This document shows positions 34,079 to 42,830 of a stretch of 64,000 bases of DNA, piece by piece. A program made the position numbers and the translations under genes. Origin of the DNA: Cetobacterium sp. 2A (lineage in GTDB: Bacteria > Fusobacteriota > Fusobacteriia > Fusobacteriales > Fusobacteriaceae); the NCBI RefSeq assembly GCF_014250685.1, contig NZ_JACFAJ010000001.1:248001-312000 (forward strand), given 5' to 3'. A model generated the notes under the pieces. The model was not told the DNA's origin and did not search any database. It saw only the letters and a program-made list of their open reading frames with translations. Position 1 is the first letter of the stretch. Every line of letters starts with the position of its first letter.

Positions 34079-35251
34079 ATGTATAGTAAAAAACCTAAAC
34101 ACACGGGATTAAAGTATGCGTTATTGTTAATATCTTTAATAATTGCTCTAGCTTCGGGGGTGTTTTTTTGGCCAATAGTTTCAGCAAAATATAATTTATA
34201 TTCTTCTAAGCCTAAAACAGAAAAAATTCAAGTTGATAATGTTGGAAAACCAAAAACTCATCTTTTAAAAGCTACATACAAAGATGTAGTTTACGCGACT
34301 GTAGCAAAAGATAATGGAGAAATGAAAGATTTAAAAATGAATATATTTAAACCTTTTATAGATAATGGTCCTACACCAGTTTTAATTTATATACATGGTG
34401 GTGGATGGAGTGAAGGAGACTATAATAATGGATATATTGATCCTGTTTTAAAAGAAGGGGATGTAATAAATATTACAAATACAGATAGTTCTAAAAATGC
34501 AAATTTTAAAGCTTTTTCAAAAGTTATTGATAAAGGAATAACTTTTGTGAGTGTAGGATATAGACTTTCAAATGAAGCTATATTTCCTGCACAAATTTTT
34601 GACGTTAAAGGTGCAGTTAGATATTTAAAAGCTAACGCAGCTAAATACGGAATAGATCCAACAAGAATTGCAGTAGTTGGCGATGAGGCAGGAGGGCAGT
34701 TAGCATTACTTTTAGGAATGACTGCAGGTAATCCAAAATTTGAAGGTGATGTTGGAGGAAATTCAGAGTTTGATAGTGGAACTATAGCAGTAGTTGATTT
34801 CTATGGTCCTACTGATTTACTAACAATGGCAATTGATGGGAATTCTAGATATGTATCTAGAAAAGAATCTATAGAAAAACATGATACACCAACAGCTCCT
34901 GAAGCAAAACTTTTAGGATATACAAATCCAGAACAAGGAGTTGGAATTTTAAGAGGACTTAGAAATAAAAAGAAAGTAAAAGAACCAGATTATGAAAAAG
35001 TTAAATTAGCTGAAATGGCAAGTCCACTGCAACAAGTTAGATCATCTAATCCACCAATTTTTATAGTACATGGAGTTAAAAATAATAATGTACCTATTAG
35101 ACAAAGTTTAAAACTTGCAGATGCTCTTTTGAGGGCAGATGTAGAAAATATCTATATAACAAATTCAGAAGGAGATAGTGGGTATCAAGGTGATTTTCTT
35201 TCAGAAATGGCTGTGAAATGGGTAGCTGAAAAACTTAATAATAGAAAGTAA
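34079..35251 (+). CDS. membrane-anchored alpha/beta-hydrolase-fold protein lacking the catalytic triad
   Basis: A 390-residue protein with an N-terminal membrane helix (YALLLISLIIALASGVFF) and an extracytoplasmic esterase/lipase-like domain. The oxyanion motif HGGGW is intact at residues 106-110, and the fold is clear (ISVGYRLSNEAIFPAQIFDVKGAVRYLK without its first residue, DPTRIAVVGD). But the nucleophile motif GDSAGG reads GDEAGG, with Glu203 for Ser. The acid position in HGxxDxxVP reads HGVKNNNVP, with Asn335 for Asp. The usual late His is replaced in NSEGDSGYQGDF. All three catalytic residues thus seem changed, so it is probably a non-enzymatic binding or scaffold protein, or acts by another mechanism. 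ATG 34079 follows AGGAGGAG; the upstream ATG at 34058 lacks one. The next gene follows after 12 bases. Confidence 0.8.
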   Translation: MYSKKPKHTGLKYALLLISLIIALASGVFFWPIVSAKYNLYSSKPKTEKIQVDNVGKPKTHLLKATYKDVVYATVAKDNGEMKDLKMNIFKPFIDNGPTPVLIYIHGGGWSEGDYNNGYIDPVLKEGDVINITNTDSSKNANFKAFSKVIDKGITFVSVGYRLSNEAIFPAQIFDVKGAVRYLKANAAKYGIDPTRIAVVGDEAGGQLALLLGMTAGNPKFEGDVGGNSEFDSGTIAVVDFYGPTDLLTMAIDGNSRYVSRKESIEKHDTPTAPEAKLLGYTNPEQGVGILRGLRNKKKVKEPDYEKVKLAEMASPLQQVRSSNPPIFIVHGVKNNNVPIRQSLKLADALLRADVENIYITNSEGDSGYQGDFLSEMAVKWVAEKLNNRK

Positions 35252-35263
35252 GGAAGTGATAAT

Positions 35264-35872
35264 GTGAATTTTTTAGAGATTTTTGGAACCCTTGCATCGA
35301 CAACAATATTTTTGTCTCTTATGATGAGTTCTATTGTTAAATTGCGTTGGATTAATTTATTTGGATCTCTTTTATTTGCAGTGTACGGTTACCTTATAGG
35401 ATCTTTTTCAACTATGTTTTTAAATATTGGAATAGTTGTTATCGATATATATTATTTGAAAAAACTTTATTTTTTTAAAGATGATTTTGAAATTATTGAA
35501 ACGGATATTAATACTAGTTATTTTAAATACTTTTTAAAAAGAAATAAAAATGATATTCAGAAGTATTTTGATTTTGATAAAATTATGGATGCCGATATAG
35601 CTTATTATCTTTTAAGAAATAACTATTTAGTTGGAATTTTAATGATGAAAAAAGTAGATAATGATGTTGGACTTGTATCTTTAGATTATGTTACTCCAAA
35701 GTTTAGGGATATGAAATTTGGAAATTATCTTTACAATCAAAACAAAGAACTTTTTTTGAGTAAAGGTTATAGAAAAATTGTTCAAAAAACAAATAACACA
35801 GTTCATCAAAATTATTTATTAGAGATGGGATTTGTAAAAACAGATAGTAATACATTTACAAAATCTCTTTAG
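35264..35872 (+). CDS. YgjV-like membrane domain fused to GNAT acetyltransferase
   Basis: A 202-residue protein. Residues about 1-70 hold three short hydrophobic segments like the YgjV family (FGTLASTTIFLSLMMSSIVK, RWINLFGSLLFAVYGYLIGS). Residues about 75-202 look like a GNAT acyltransferase domain: ADIAYYLLRNNYLVGILMMKKV, LVSLDYVTPKFRDMKFGNYL (acetyl-CoA loop region) and NTVHQNYLLEMGFVK. It starts at GTG 35264 after AAGGAAGTG, 12 bases downstream of the esterase-like gene, so the two are likely co-transcribed. Substrate unknown. Confidence 0.72.
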   Translation: MNFLEIFGTLASTTIFLSLMMSSIVKLRWINLFGSLLFAVYGYLIGSFSTMFLNIGIVVIDIYYLKKLYFFKDDFEIIETDINTSYFKYFLKRNKNDIQKYFDFDKIMDADIAYYLLRNNYLVGILMMKKVDNDVGLVSLDYVTPKFRDMKFGNYLYNQNKELFLSKGYRKIVQKTNNTVHQNYLLEMGFVKTDSNTFTKSL

Positions 35873-35961
35873 CAAGATGGACAAAATATAAAAATTATGG
35901 TATTATATATTATATATAAATATAGATAAGGTAGTAATTTTTATAGATAACGGAGGGGAAA

Positions 35962-37044
35962 ATGGCAAAAAAATCAGATAATACAGATAAAGAAAAAGCT
36001 CTAGAAGCAGCAATGAAAAAAATCAGAAAAGACTTTGGAGAAGGTTCTATAATGAAGCTTGGAGAAAACCAAAGTATGAGCGTAGATGTCATTCCAACTG
36101 GAAGTATAAATCTTGATATAGCTTTAGGTATTGGAGGAGTTCCAAGAGGAAGAGTTGTAGAAGTTTACGGTGCTGAAAGTTCTGGAAAAACAACAATAGC
36201 TTTACATATAGTTGCTCAAGCACAAAAAGAGGGTGGAATAGCAGCATTTATAGATGCGGAACATGCTTTAGATCCAATTTATGCAAAAGCTTTAGGAGTA
36301 GATGTTGATGAGCTTTTAATTTCACAGCCCGACTTTGGAGAGCAAGCACTAGAAATAGCGGATATGCTTGTTAGATCAGGAGCTGTTGACGTTATAGTTA
36401 TAGACTCTGTTGCTGCACTTGTGCCAAAGGCTGAGATTGATGGAGAGATGGGAGACCAACAAATGGGTCTTCAAGCAAGACTTATGTCTAAAGCTCTTAG
36501 AAAACTTACAGCTACACTTAATAAATCAAAAACAACAATGATATTTATAAATCAAGTAAGAGACAAAATTGGTGGATTTGGTTTTGGACCTCAAACTACA
36601 ACTACAGGTGGAAAAGCACTTAAATTCTATTCATCTATAAGACTTGAAGTAAAAAGAATTGGAAGTGTGAAACAAGGTGATGAAATGATTGGTAACGAAA
36701 CTGCGGTTAAAGTTACTAAAAATAAAGTAGCACCTCCATTTAAAGAAGCTAGATTCCAAATAATGTATGGAAAAGGAATATCAAGAGTAGGAGAAATTTT
36801 AGAAATTGCTCTAGATAATGATATCGTAAATAAATCAGGATCTTGGTTTAGTTTTGGAGACATAAGAATCGGACAAGGAAAAGAAAATGTTAAAACTAGA
36901 TTAGAAAGCGATAAAGATCTTTTAGAAAAGATAGAAGAAGAAGTAAATAAAATAATTGGAGCAGGAAAAGTTCAGGCACCAATTGATGAGTCGGATAGTG
37001 AGAGTTCATTAGACGATGATGATTTTACAGAAGAAGAGATATAA
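35962..37044 (+). CDS. recA: recombinase RecA
   Basis: A 360-residue RecA, the strand-exchange ATPase of recombination and repair. All hallmarks are present: [21 protein letters not shown], Walker [26 protein letters not shown], Walker [13 protein letters not shown], loop L1 [13 protein letters not shown], loop L2 [19 protein letters not shown] and an acidic tail. CGGAGGGG precedes the ATG. I see no LexA-type SOS box upstream. A bidirectional terminator follows. Confidence 0.98.
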   Translation: MAKKSDNTDKEKALEAAMKKIRKDFGEGSIMKLGENQSMSVDVIPTGSINLDIALGIGGVPRGRVVEVYGAESSGKTTIALHIVAQAQKEGGIAAFIDAEHALDPIYAKALGVDVDELLISQPDFGEQALEIADMLVRSGAVDVIVIDSVAALVPKAEIDGEMGDQQMGLQARLMSKALRKLTATLNKSKTTMIFINQVRDKIGGFGFGPQTTTTGGKALKFYSSIRLEVKRIGSVKQGDEMIGNETAVKVTKNKVAPPFKEARFQIMYGKGISRVGEILEIALDNDIVNKSGSWFSFGDIRIGQGKENVKTRLESDKDLLEKIEEEVNKIIGAGKVQAPIDESDSESSLDDDDFTEEEI

Positions 37045-37078
37045 AAAAAGAAGCTGAGTTATCTCAGCTTCTTTTTTA
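37043..37078. terminator. bidirectional terminator between recA and the DAACS symporter
   Basis: AAAAAGAAGCTGAG (37045-37058) pairs perfectly with CTCAGCTTCTTTTT (37063-37076) around a TTAT loop, with A- and T-runs serving both convergent genes. Confidence 0.92.
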
Positions 37079-38299
37079 ATTTGCAAGAGCTTCTTTCTTT
37101 TCTCTTTTTATTATACTATCCATAATGACAGCACACGAAGCATCTCCTAATGTATTTGTAGATGTTCTCATCATATCAAGTATTCTATCTATTCCAAACA
37201 CAAGAGGAAGAGCTATAACAGGAACTCCAGCGGCAGCTAAAACAGCAACAACGAGAAGAGATGGTCCTGGAACTCCAGCTGTACCAACTGCTCCAAGAAC
37301 AGATGTAAGAACAATAGCAACAAATTGACTAGCCCCAATTTCTATTCCAAACATTTGAGCGAAAAACATAGCTATTAAACCATAAAGCATTGCATTTCCA
37401 TTCATATTAATTGTAGCTCCTAGTGGAAGAACAAAAGAAGCTGTAGTATTATCAACTCCTAACTCTTCACAACATCTTGTATTAACGGGAAGAGTTGCCA
37501 TAGATGATGCTGTAGAGAATGCTAAAATTTGAGCTGGAGCTAAAGTTTTTAAGAATTTCAAAGGACTAATACCAGTAAATAGAGCTACAAGTCCTGGAAT
37601 CATTCCAAAATGAATTGTTGAAAGTGCAATTGTAAAAACAATAAAAAGCTTTAATACCAATGTTAATATATCAATGCCAAATACTGCAATTGAATTAGCC
37701 ATTAATCCAAATACTCCAAAAGGAGCAAGTAAAAGTATTTTTTCTACCATTTTTATAAGAACATCATTTACTGTACTTAAAACATCTAATACAGGTTTTT
37801 GTTTTTTTTCATCTAAACTCGCTAGACAGATTCCGAAAAATAGTGAGAAAACAAGTATTTGTAAAATATTTCCTGTTATAAGAGATTCAAAAGGATTGTT
37901 TGGAACTATTCCTATGATAGTATCCCAGAATCCTGCTACTTTTCCAGCCTCTGTATAAACTGAACTATCAGTTAATAGAGCCTCTGGAACCGTTACTCCC
38001 AGTCCAGGTTTGAATAAAGAACCAGCTCCAATTCCAATTAGTACAGATATTGCAGATGTAACTAAGTAATATGCTAAAGTAAGAAAGCCAACTTTACCAG
38101 CAGATTTAGTCTTTCCAAGAGATGCAGCACCCGATATGATGCTAAAAAATACAAGAGGAATAACTAACATTGTTATTAGTTTTAAAAATAGATTTCCTAA
38201 TGGAGCAAATATGGCAGCTTTCTCACCCATTATAGCACCTACAGCTATTCCTAAAATCATAGCTATTATTATTAAAGAGTTGCTAGTTAATTTTTTCAT
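37076..38299 (-). CDS. dicarboxylate/amino acid:cation symporter (DAACS family)
   Basis: A 407-residue GltP/DctA/SstT-type carrier. Family signatures are LITMLVIPLVFFSIISGAASLG, STASSMATLPVNTRCCEELGV (the serine-rich re-entrant loop HP1), SFVLPLGATINMNGNAMLYG and VPGPSLLVVAVLAAAGVPV (HP2). It is likely to import glutamate, aspartate, serine or C4-dicarboxylates with Na+ or H+. A GAGGCTC site lies before the ATG on the minus strand. It stands as a single gene. Confidence 0.93.
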   Translation of the reverse strand: MKKLTSNSLIIIAMILGIAVGAIMGEKAAIFAPLGNLFLKLITMLVIPLVFFSIISGAASLGKTKSAGKVGFLTLAYYLVTSAISVLIGIGAGSLFKPGLGVTVPEALLTDSSVYTEAGKVAGFWDTIIGIVPNNPFESLITGNILQILVFSLFFGICLASLDEKKQKPVLDVLSTVNDVLIKMVEKILLLAPFGVFGLMANSIAVFGIDILTLVLKLFIVFTIALSTIHFGMIPGLVALFTGISPLKFLKTLAPAQILAFSTASSMATLPVNTRCCEELGVDNTTASFVLPLGATINMNGNAMLYGLIAMFFAQMFGIEIGASQFVAIVLTSVLGAVGTAGVPGPSLLVVAVLAAAGVPVIALPLVFGIDRILDMMRTSTNTLGDASCAVIMDSIIKREKKEALAN

Positions 38300-38502
38300 T
38301 TGAGCCTCCTAAGACAAAGTTAAATATTTTTTTAATTTAGAAATATTTTAACATTTTAATCGTTTAAAATCAAATGTTATTTTCATAAAATGTAAAAAAG
38401 AAAATATATTTTCATTAAATTTTAAAAATAATGAAGTAAAAAAGAGGAAGATGGGGAAAATATATTGAATATCAAATTAAATATGACTAAGAGGAGAGGA
38501 TT

Positions 38503-39768
38503 ATGAAGAGAATTATGATTTGGTTTTTTCTAAGTGTTAATTTAATTTTTAGTAAAGATAAAAAAATGGAGATTAATACTTACCTTGGAACTCAAACTCC
38601 TTATGTGAAAGTTAAAAGAGAGTATACGCCTCCTCCTCCAGGATATGTACCTATTTATATAAATCATATAGGTAGACATGGAGCACGTTATTTATCCACT
38701 TCTAAAGATATAGATTATGTTATAAATATATTTGAAGATGCAAATAAAAAACAAAGTCTTACAGAAGATGGAAAGATTATCAGAAAATATATTATAAATA
38801 TAGCAAACTATGAAAAAGAAAAGTTTGGTCTGCTTACCCCTTTAGGAAAAGAAATGGAAAAAGGAATTGCTAAGAGAATGTATGAAAATTTTCCAGAAGT
38901 TTTTGGGAAAGAAGTTATAGCAGTATCTACTTATGTGGAAAGAACTAAAGAAAGCATGAATAGTTTTTTAGAAGAACTTTCAAAATATACATCTTCAAAT
39001 TTTTTTAAGTCTTCAAGTTATGGAAAAATAGATCCAATATTGAGATTTTTTAGTCTCAATAAGGCTTATTTAGAATATAAAGAAAAAGGCGATTGGAAAA
39101 AGGAACTTCAAAATTTTGAAAATAAAGAAGATTTTTCAACTGATTTTTTAAAAAAATTCTTTTCAGAAAGTTATTTGAAAGAAATTCATGAAAAAAATAA
39201 ATTTTCACAAATTCTTTATGAGATATATGGGAATCAATTCGACATTAAGAAGAATTTTGGATTAGGAGACTTCTTTACAGAAAAAGAACTTAAAATATTA
39301 TGGGAAAATGAAAATTTATCTCAATATCTTGAAAAAGGTCCTGGAAATATAGGAAATGAGATTTCTACAAACGTATCTGTTATCTTATTAAAAGATTTCT
39401 TAGTAACATCTGAGGCTGCTTTACTAAATAGAAAAACGTCAGCGAATTTAAGGTTTGCTCATGCTGAAACTATAATTCCATTTGCGAGTATACTAAAGAT
39501 AAAAGGAGCATCAGAACAAACTGATGATTTAATTGAGGTTAAAAATATATGGAAAGACTATGAAATAGCTCCGATGGGAGCCAATATTCAATGGATTTTT
39601 TATGAGCATAATAATGAAAACCCTATCCTTGTTAAAATGTTATACAATGAAAAAGAAATAGAGTTTCCGATTGAAAGTCAACAGAAACCCTATTATAAAT
39701 GGGAAGATATAAAGAAATTTTATTCAGAAATTGTTTATTTTCTTTTAACTCCAAATTTTTCAAAATAA
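38503..39768 (+). CDS. histidine acid phosphatase, MINPP/phytase-like
   Basis: A 421-residue exported phosphatase (signal peptide MKRIMIWFFLSVNLIFSKD). The catalytic N-terminal motif is INHIGRHGARYLST, with the RHGxR nucleophile histidine. The proton-donor motif is RFAHAETIIPFASIL, HAE rather than HD. The RHG plus HAE combination marks the multiple inositol polyphosphate phosphatase (MINPP) branch, which removes phosphate from phytate and related inositol phosphates. The family start YLGTQTPY is also present. GAGGAGAGG precedes the ATG. Its 3' end overlaps the convergent regulator gene by 34 bases. Confidence 0.85.
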   Translation: MKRIMIWFFLSVNLIFSKDKKMEINTYLGTQTPYVKVKREYTPPPPGYVPIYINHIGRHGARYLSTSKDIDYVINIFEDANKKQSLTEDGKIIRKYIINIANYEKEKFGLLTPLGKEMEKGIAKRMYENFPEVFGKEVIAVSTYVERTKESMNSFLEELSKYTSSNFFKSSSYGKIDPILRFFSLNKAYLEYKEKGDWKKELQNFENKEDFSTDFLKKFFSESYLKEIHEKNKFSQILYEIYGNQFDIKKNFGLGDFFTEKELKILWENENLSQYLEKGPGNIGNEISTNVSVILLKDFLVTSEAALLNRKTSANLRFAHAETIIPFASILKIKGASEQTDDLIEVKNIWKDYEIAPMGANIQWIFYEHNNENPILVKMLYNEKEIEFPIESQQKPYYKWEDIKKFYSEIVYFLLTPNFSK

Positions 39769-41213
39769 TAAGGATTATTATGGTGACAAATAGGATTTAT
39801 TCTATGATATTCTAGGTTTAAATTTCTATTGATAAGATTGCTATTGATATCTATAAAAAAGACTTTTTTATAAGTCTTTTTTATTTTATCCCAGTCAATT
39901 TCTGTATAAATAGAACTAACATCTACATTTTTTACTTTGTAATTTTTCAAAAGTTCGTCTTTTATACTATCTCCTACCCAATTTGAGACACTGTAATCTA
40001 CGATAAAAATATCAGGAATTTCTGAGTATATTTTTTGTTTTAATATATTTTTTATTAAAAATGTTCCCATAACCAGATCTTCTTCGTAGATGTTTCCTAA
40101 GTGTTTTTCAAAATTAAATTTAAGAATTTCAAAGACAGAAGTTAATCGATTCGGGAGATTTTCTTTTCTTATATTGTATCTCGTTAAACCGAATTTAAAT
40201 TTATATTGTGCAGTTCCAAAAAATTCTGAAAGGATTCTTTTATCTTGTGAAAGAAAATTACAACGAAAATTACTTTCTAATTCTTTTACTAAGATTTCTA
40301 ATTTATTATCATGAAAAATTTTATGTTTGAAACTGATTGGATGAGATTTTAAAATAATAAAAGCAATTATTTTTAAATCTTTACCAAGAAATTGCAATTC
40401 TTTAAAATATTTTGAATTTTTTATGATTTCCCAATACCTATTATATTCGTCTGTAACTTCAGAAGGATAGTGGTCGAAAGGAATAAAGTTAATAATATTT
40501 GTATTATTTTTAGATTTTAAAAAAATTAAAAAAGCTACTATAGAATTAAATTGATAGATTCCGATTGTTTCCGGAATAGAGCTACAAATATTTCTAGTAA
40601 AATTATAAAATGTACTTTCTAATTCTTCTGAAACTACTTCTCTTAAAAGTTCTATAATTTTGGGATTAACCTTATTATTATAGAGTTTTTCAGTATTAGG
40701 ATTAAAATCTCTTTCCAAGAGCCTTTTTAATAAAAATTTTATACTAAAATCAATTTTTTTAGACAAATCTCCCTTCAGATAAATCCCTTTATATGATGTA
40801 CTTTCTATCTCTAATCCAAATGGTTTTAAAAATTTTTTTATTTTTATGATGTCATTAAATAGTGTTTGTCTGGTTACATCAAAAATTTTAGAAACTTTCA
40901 ACAATGTAGTGAAATCATTAAAGATTAAGTCTAAAATTAGATATTGGAATCTTTCCTCTGATGAGAAATTATCGATAGTAGAAATCTTTTTTAGAACTTG
41001 TTCATAGTTAGTTTCTGAAAATACATAGTAATTATCTATTTTTGAGATTGGGGGAATTGAATGTTCAGAAAGAAAATTATTTATTTTTTTAAATTGATTT
41101 CGAATAGTCATTTCAGAACATTGAAATTCTTTTATAAGATCCTTTATATAAACTCTATCATTATTGAGAAAGTACTTGATAATATTGATATCTTTATAAT
41201 TTAAATGATTCAT
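39735..41213 (-). CDS. BglG/Mga-like multidomain transcriptional regulator
   Basis: A 492-residue regulator. An N-terminal helix-turn-helix (YIKDLIKEFQCSEMTIRNQFKKINNF) and a second one (LLKVSKIFDVTRQTLFNDIIKIKKFL) at about residues 20-45 and 105-130 follow the HTH_11/Mga order. A helical middle part may be PRD-like but shows no clear phosphorylated histidines. The C-terminal 90 residues (DIFIVDYSVSNWVGDSIKDEL, FFIDINSNL) resemble an EIIB-like Rossmann domain without an obvious active cysteine. It is divergent from the efflux operon across a 177-base region with a split inverted repeat, so that operon is the likeliest target; the phosphatase gene is the other candidate. Confidence 0.78.
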   Translation of the reverse strand: MNHLNYKDINIIKYFLNNDRVYIKDLIKEFQCSEMTIRNQFKKINNFLSEHSIPPISKIDNYYVFSETNYEQVLKKISTIDNFSSEERFQYLILDLIFNDFTTLLKVSKIFDVTRQTLFNDIIKIKKFLKPFGLEIESTSYKGIYLKGDLSKKIDFSIKFLLKRLLERDFNPNTEKLYNNKVNPKIIELLREVVSEELESTFYNFTRNICSSIPETIGIYQFNSIVAFLIFLKSKNNTNIINFIPFDHYPSEVTDEYNRYWEIIKNSKYFKELQFLGKDLKIIAFIILKSHPISFKHKIFHDNKLEILVKELESNFRCNFLSQDKRILSEFFGTAQYKFKFGLTRYNIRKENLPNRLTSVFEILKFNFEKHLGNIYEEDLVMGTFLIKNILKQKIYSEIPDIFIVDYSVSNWVGDSIKDELLKNYKVKNVDVSSIYTEIDWDKIKKTYKKVFFIDINSNLINRNLNLEYHRINPICHHNNPYYFEKFGVKRK

Positions 41214-41286
41214 TTAGATAACTCCTTCTTAGCATGGGACAAAATACTATTCTTTAAATAGTCAATAAGGTCTTTATTTTACTATT

Positions 41287-41359
41287 TTTGTTCGTTAAAA
41301 GTCAAGACGTATAGAATATTAAAAAATAAAAATGATTTTTTTAAATAATTTCGAACAAA
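41287..41359. promoter_or_regulatory. split inverted repeat between the regulator and the efflux operon
   Basis: TTTGTTCG at 41287-41294 and its exact reverse complement CGAACAAA at 41352-41359 flank the middle of the divergent promoter region, 57 bases apart. They could be two half-sites for a looping regulator. The match is short, so chance cannot be excluded. Confidence 0.4.
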
Positions 41360-41390
41360 GTAGAAAAATAATATTTAATTAGGGGGGAAT

Positions 41391-42830
41391 ATGGAAAATA
41401 AAAGAATTTTCTTAGTTTCTGGATTTATGCTATTTTATCTTGGATGCATGAGAGTACCAAAATTAGAAATAAATAATATTGAAACTATTTCTAAAGATCA
41501 GAATTTAAGTAATTTAGTTAAATTAAAATTTACGGAAAATAATTGGTGGGAAGTATATGGTGATGAAAATCTTAATAAACTTATCAATATATCGTTAGAA
41601 ACCAATAAAACCCTTCAAATAGCCTTCTTGAATATAGAAAAATCTTCTGAAATTATTAATTTATCTAAATCGCAAAATGGCCCTAATATTGATTTGAATG
41701 GGGTTCTTGAAAGACAAAAAATATCAAGATATGCATCCCCAAGTAGAGTTTTGAATCCATATAGATATACAGATGTTGGTCAACTTGAATTGGGAGGTAA
41801 CTATATTTTTGATTTGTTTGGAAAATTTAAAGCATTAGTTAAGGAAGCTAATTATCAAAAAGATGCGATGATTCTAAATTCAAAATTGGTTGAACTCACT
41901 ATAACTACAGAAGTATCACAATTATATGGCGAATATTTATATTTACAATTAGTAGAAAAGAATATAAATGAAAGACGGTATTTGTTATCTGAAATAATAA
42001 TGATGCTTGAGGAAAAAATAAAAATTGGCACAGGAACAATAGATGAACTTTTAGTTATTCAAAATGACTTATCAAATTTAAATATTTCCTTAAAACAAAA
42101 TAATTACGAAAGAAATAAAATAAAAAATAATTTAAATTTATTAACTGGTTTTAAAGCTACTAAAAATATTGAGGAGATACTAAATAATAACGAAAATTAT
42201 TCAGATATTTCCTTATTAAATAAAAATTTAAATATAAACGAAGTATCATCTGAAGTAGTTGAAAAAAGACCTGATGTTCAATATTATCTATGCCTTATTA
42301 AGGGGCAACAAGAACATTTGAAATCTTTAAAAGCAGATTTTTATCCACAATTTTCTATAAATGGTCGATATGGATTTGATTCCGTAAAAATTGGTGATTT
42401 ATTTGAAAAATCAAGTTTATCTGGGCTTATAGGATCAGGAATAACTTTTCCTATATTTCATGGTGGAGCTATAAAAAGTAATTATAAAATTGGGGGTGTA
42501 GATTTAAATATTTTTATAGAAAATTACAATGAAACTCTTTTAAATGCATTTAATAATGTAAATAACAGTATCATCAAAGCAAAGACTGCAAATGAGATTT
42601 TAAACTTATCAAATCAAAATTTAAATAAATCTACTAAAATATACCTTCGTGAAAAAGAAAGATATGATTTAGGAAGTTCTTCAAAATATGATTATCTTGT
42701 AGCTAAATATAATTTATTGACTATAACTTTAGCAAAGGAAGAAAGTCTATATAATAGATATCTTCAACAAATTAATCTTATAAATGCCTTAGGTGGATAT
42801 TATGTGGGAGGAGATTATGGAAAAAAGTAA
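41391..42830 (+). CDS. TolC/NodT-type outer-membrane efflux lipoprotein
   Basis: A 479-residue outer-membrane channel of the RND/EmrAB type. The signal peptide ends in the lipobox YLGC with Cys19. The mature protein has two OEP repeats: NLSNLVKLKFTENNWWEVYGDENL, INISLETNKTLQIAFLNIEKS, GTIDELLVIQNDLSNL and YDLGSSSKYDYLVAKYNLL, with VVEKRPDVQYYLCLIKGQ between them. It is the first gene of a tripartite operon and overlaps the next gene by 14 bases. GGGGGG lies before the ATG. Confidence 0.9.
   Translation: MENKRIFLVSGFMLFYLGCMRVPKLEINNIETISKDQNLSNLVKLKFTENNWWEVYGDENLNKLINISLETNKTLQIAFLNIEKSSEIINLSKSQNGPNIDLNGVLERQKISRYASPSRVLNPYRYTDVGQLELGGNYIFDLFGKFKALVKEANYQKDAMILNSKLVELTITTEVSQLYGEYLYLQLVEKNINERRYLLSEIIMMLEEKIKIGTGTIDELLVIQNDLSNLNISLKQNNYERNKIKNNLNLLTGFKATKNIEEILNNNENYSDISLLNKNLNINEVSSEVVEKRPDVQYYLCLIKGQQEHLKSLKADFYPQFSINGRYGFDSVKIGDLFEKSSLSGLIGSGITFPIFHGGAIKSNYKIGGVDLNIFIENYNETLLNAFNNVNNSIIKAKTANEILNLSNQNLNKSTKIYLREKERYDLGSSSKYDYLVAKYNLLTITLAKEESLYNRYLQQINLINALGGYYVGGDYGKK

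Noticed and set aside
35873-35961. LexA/SOS box before recA
   Set aside because: No recognisable SOS dyad is present; the region is only AT-rich.
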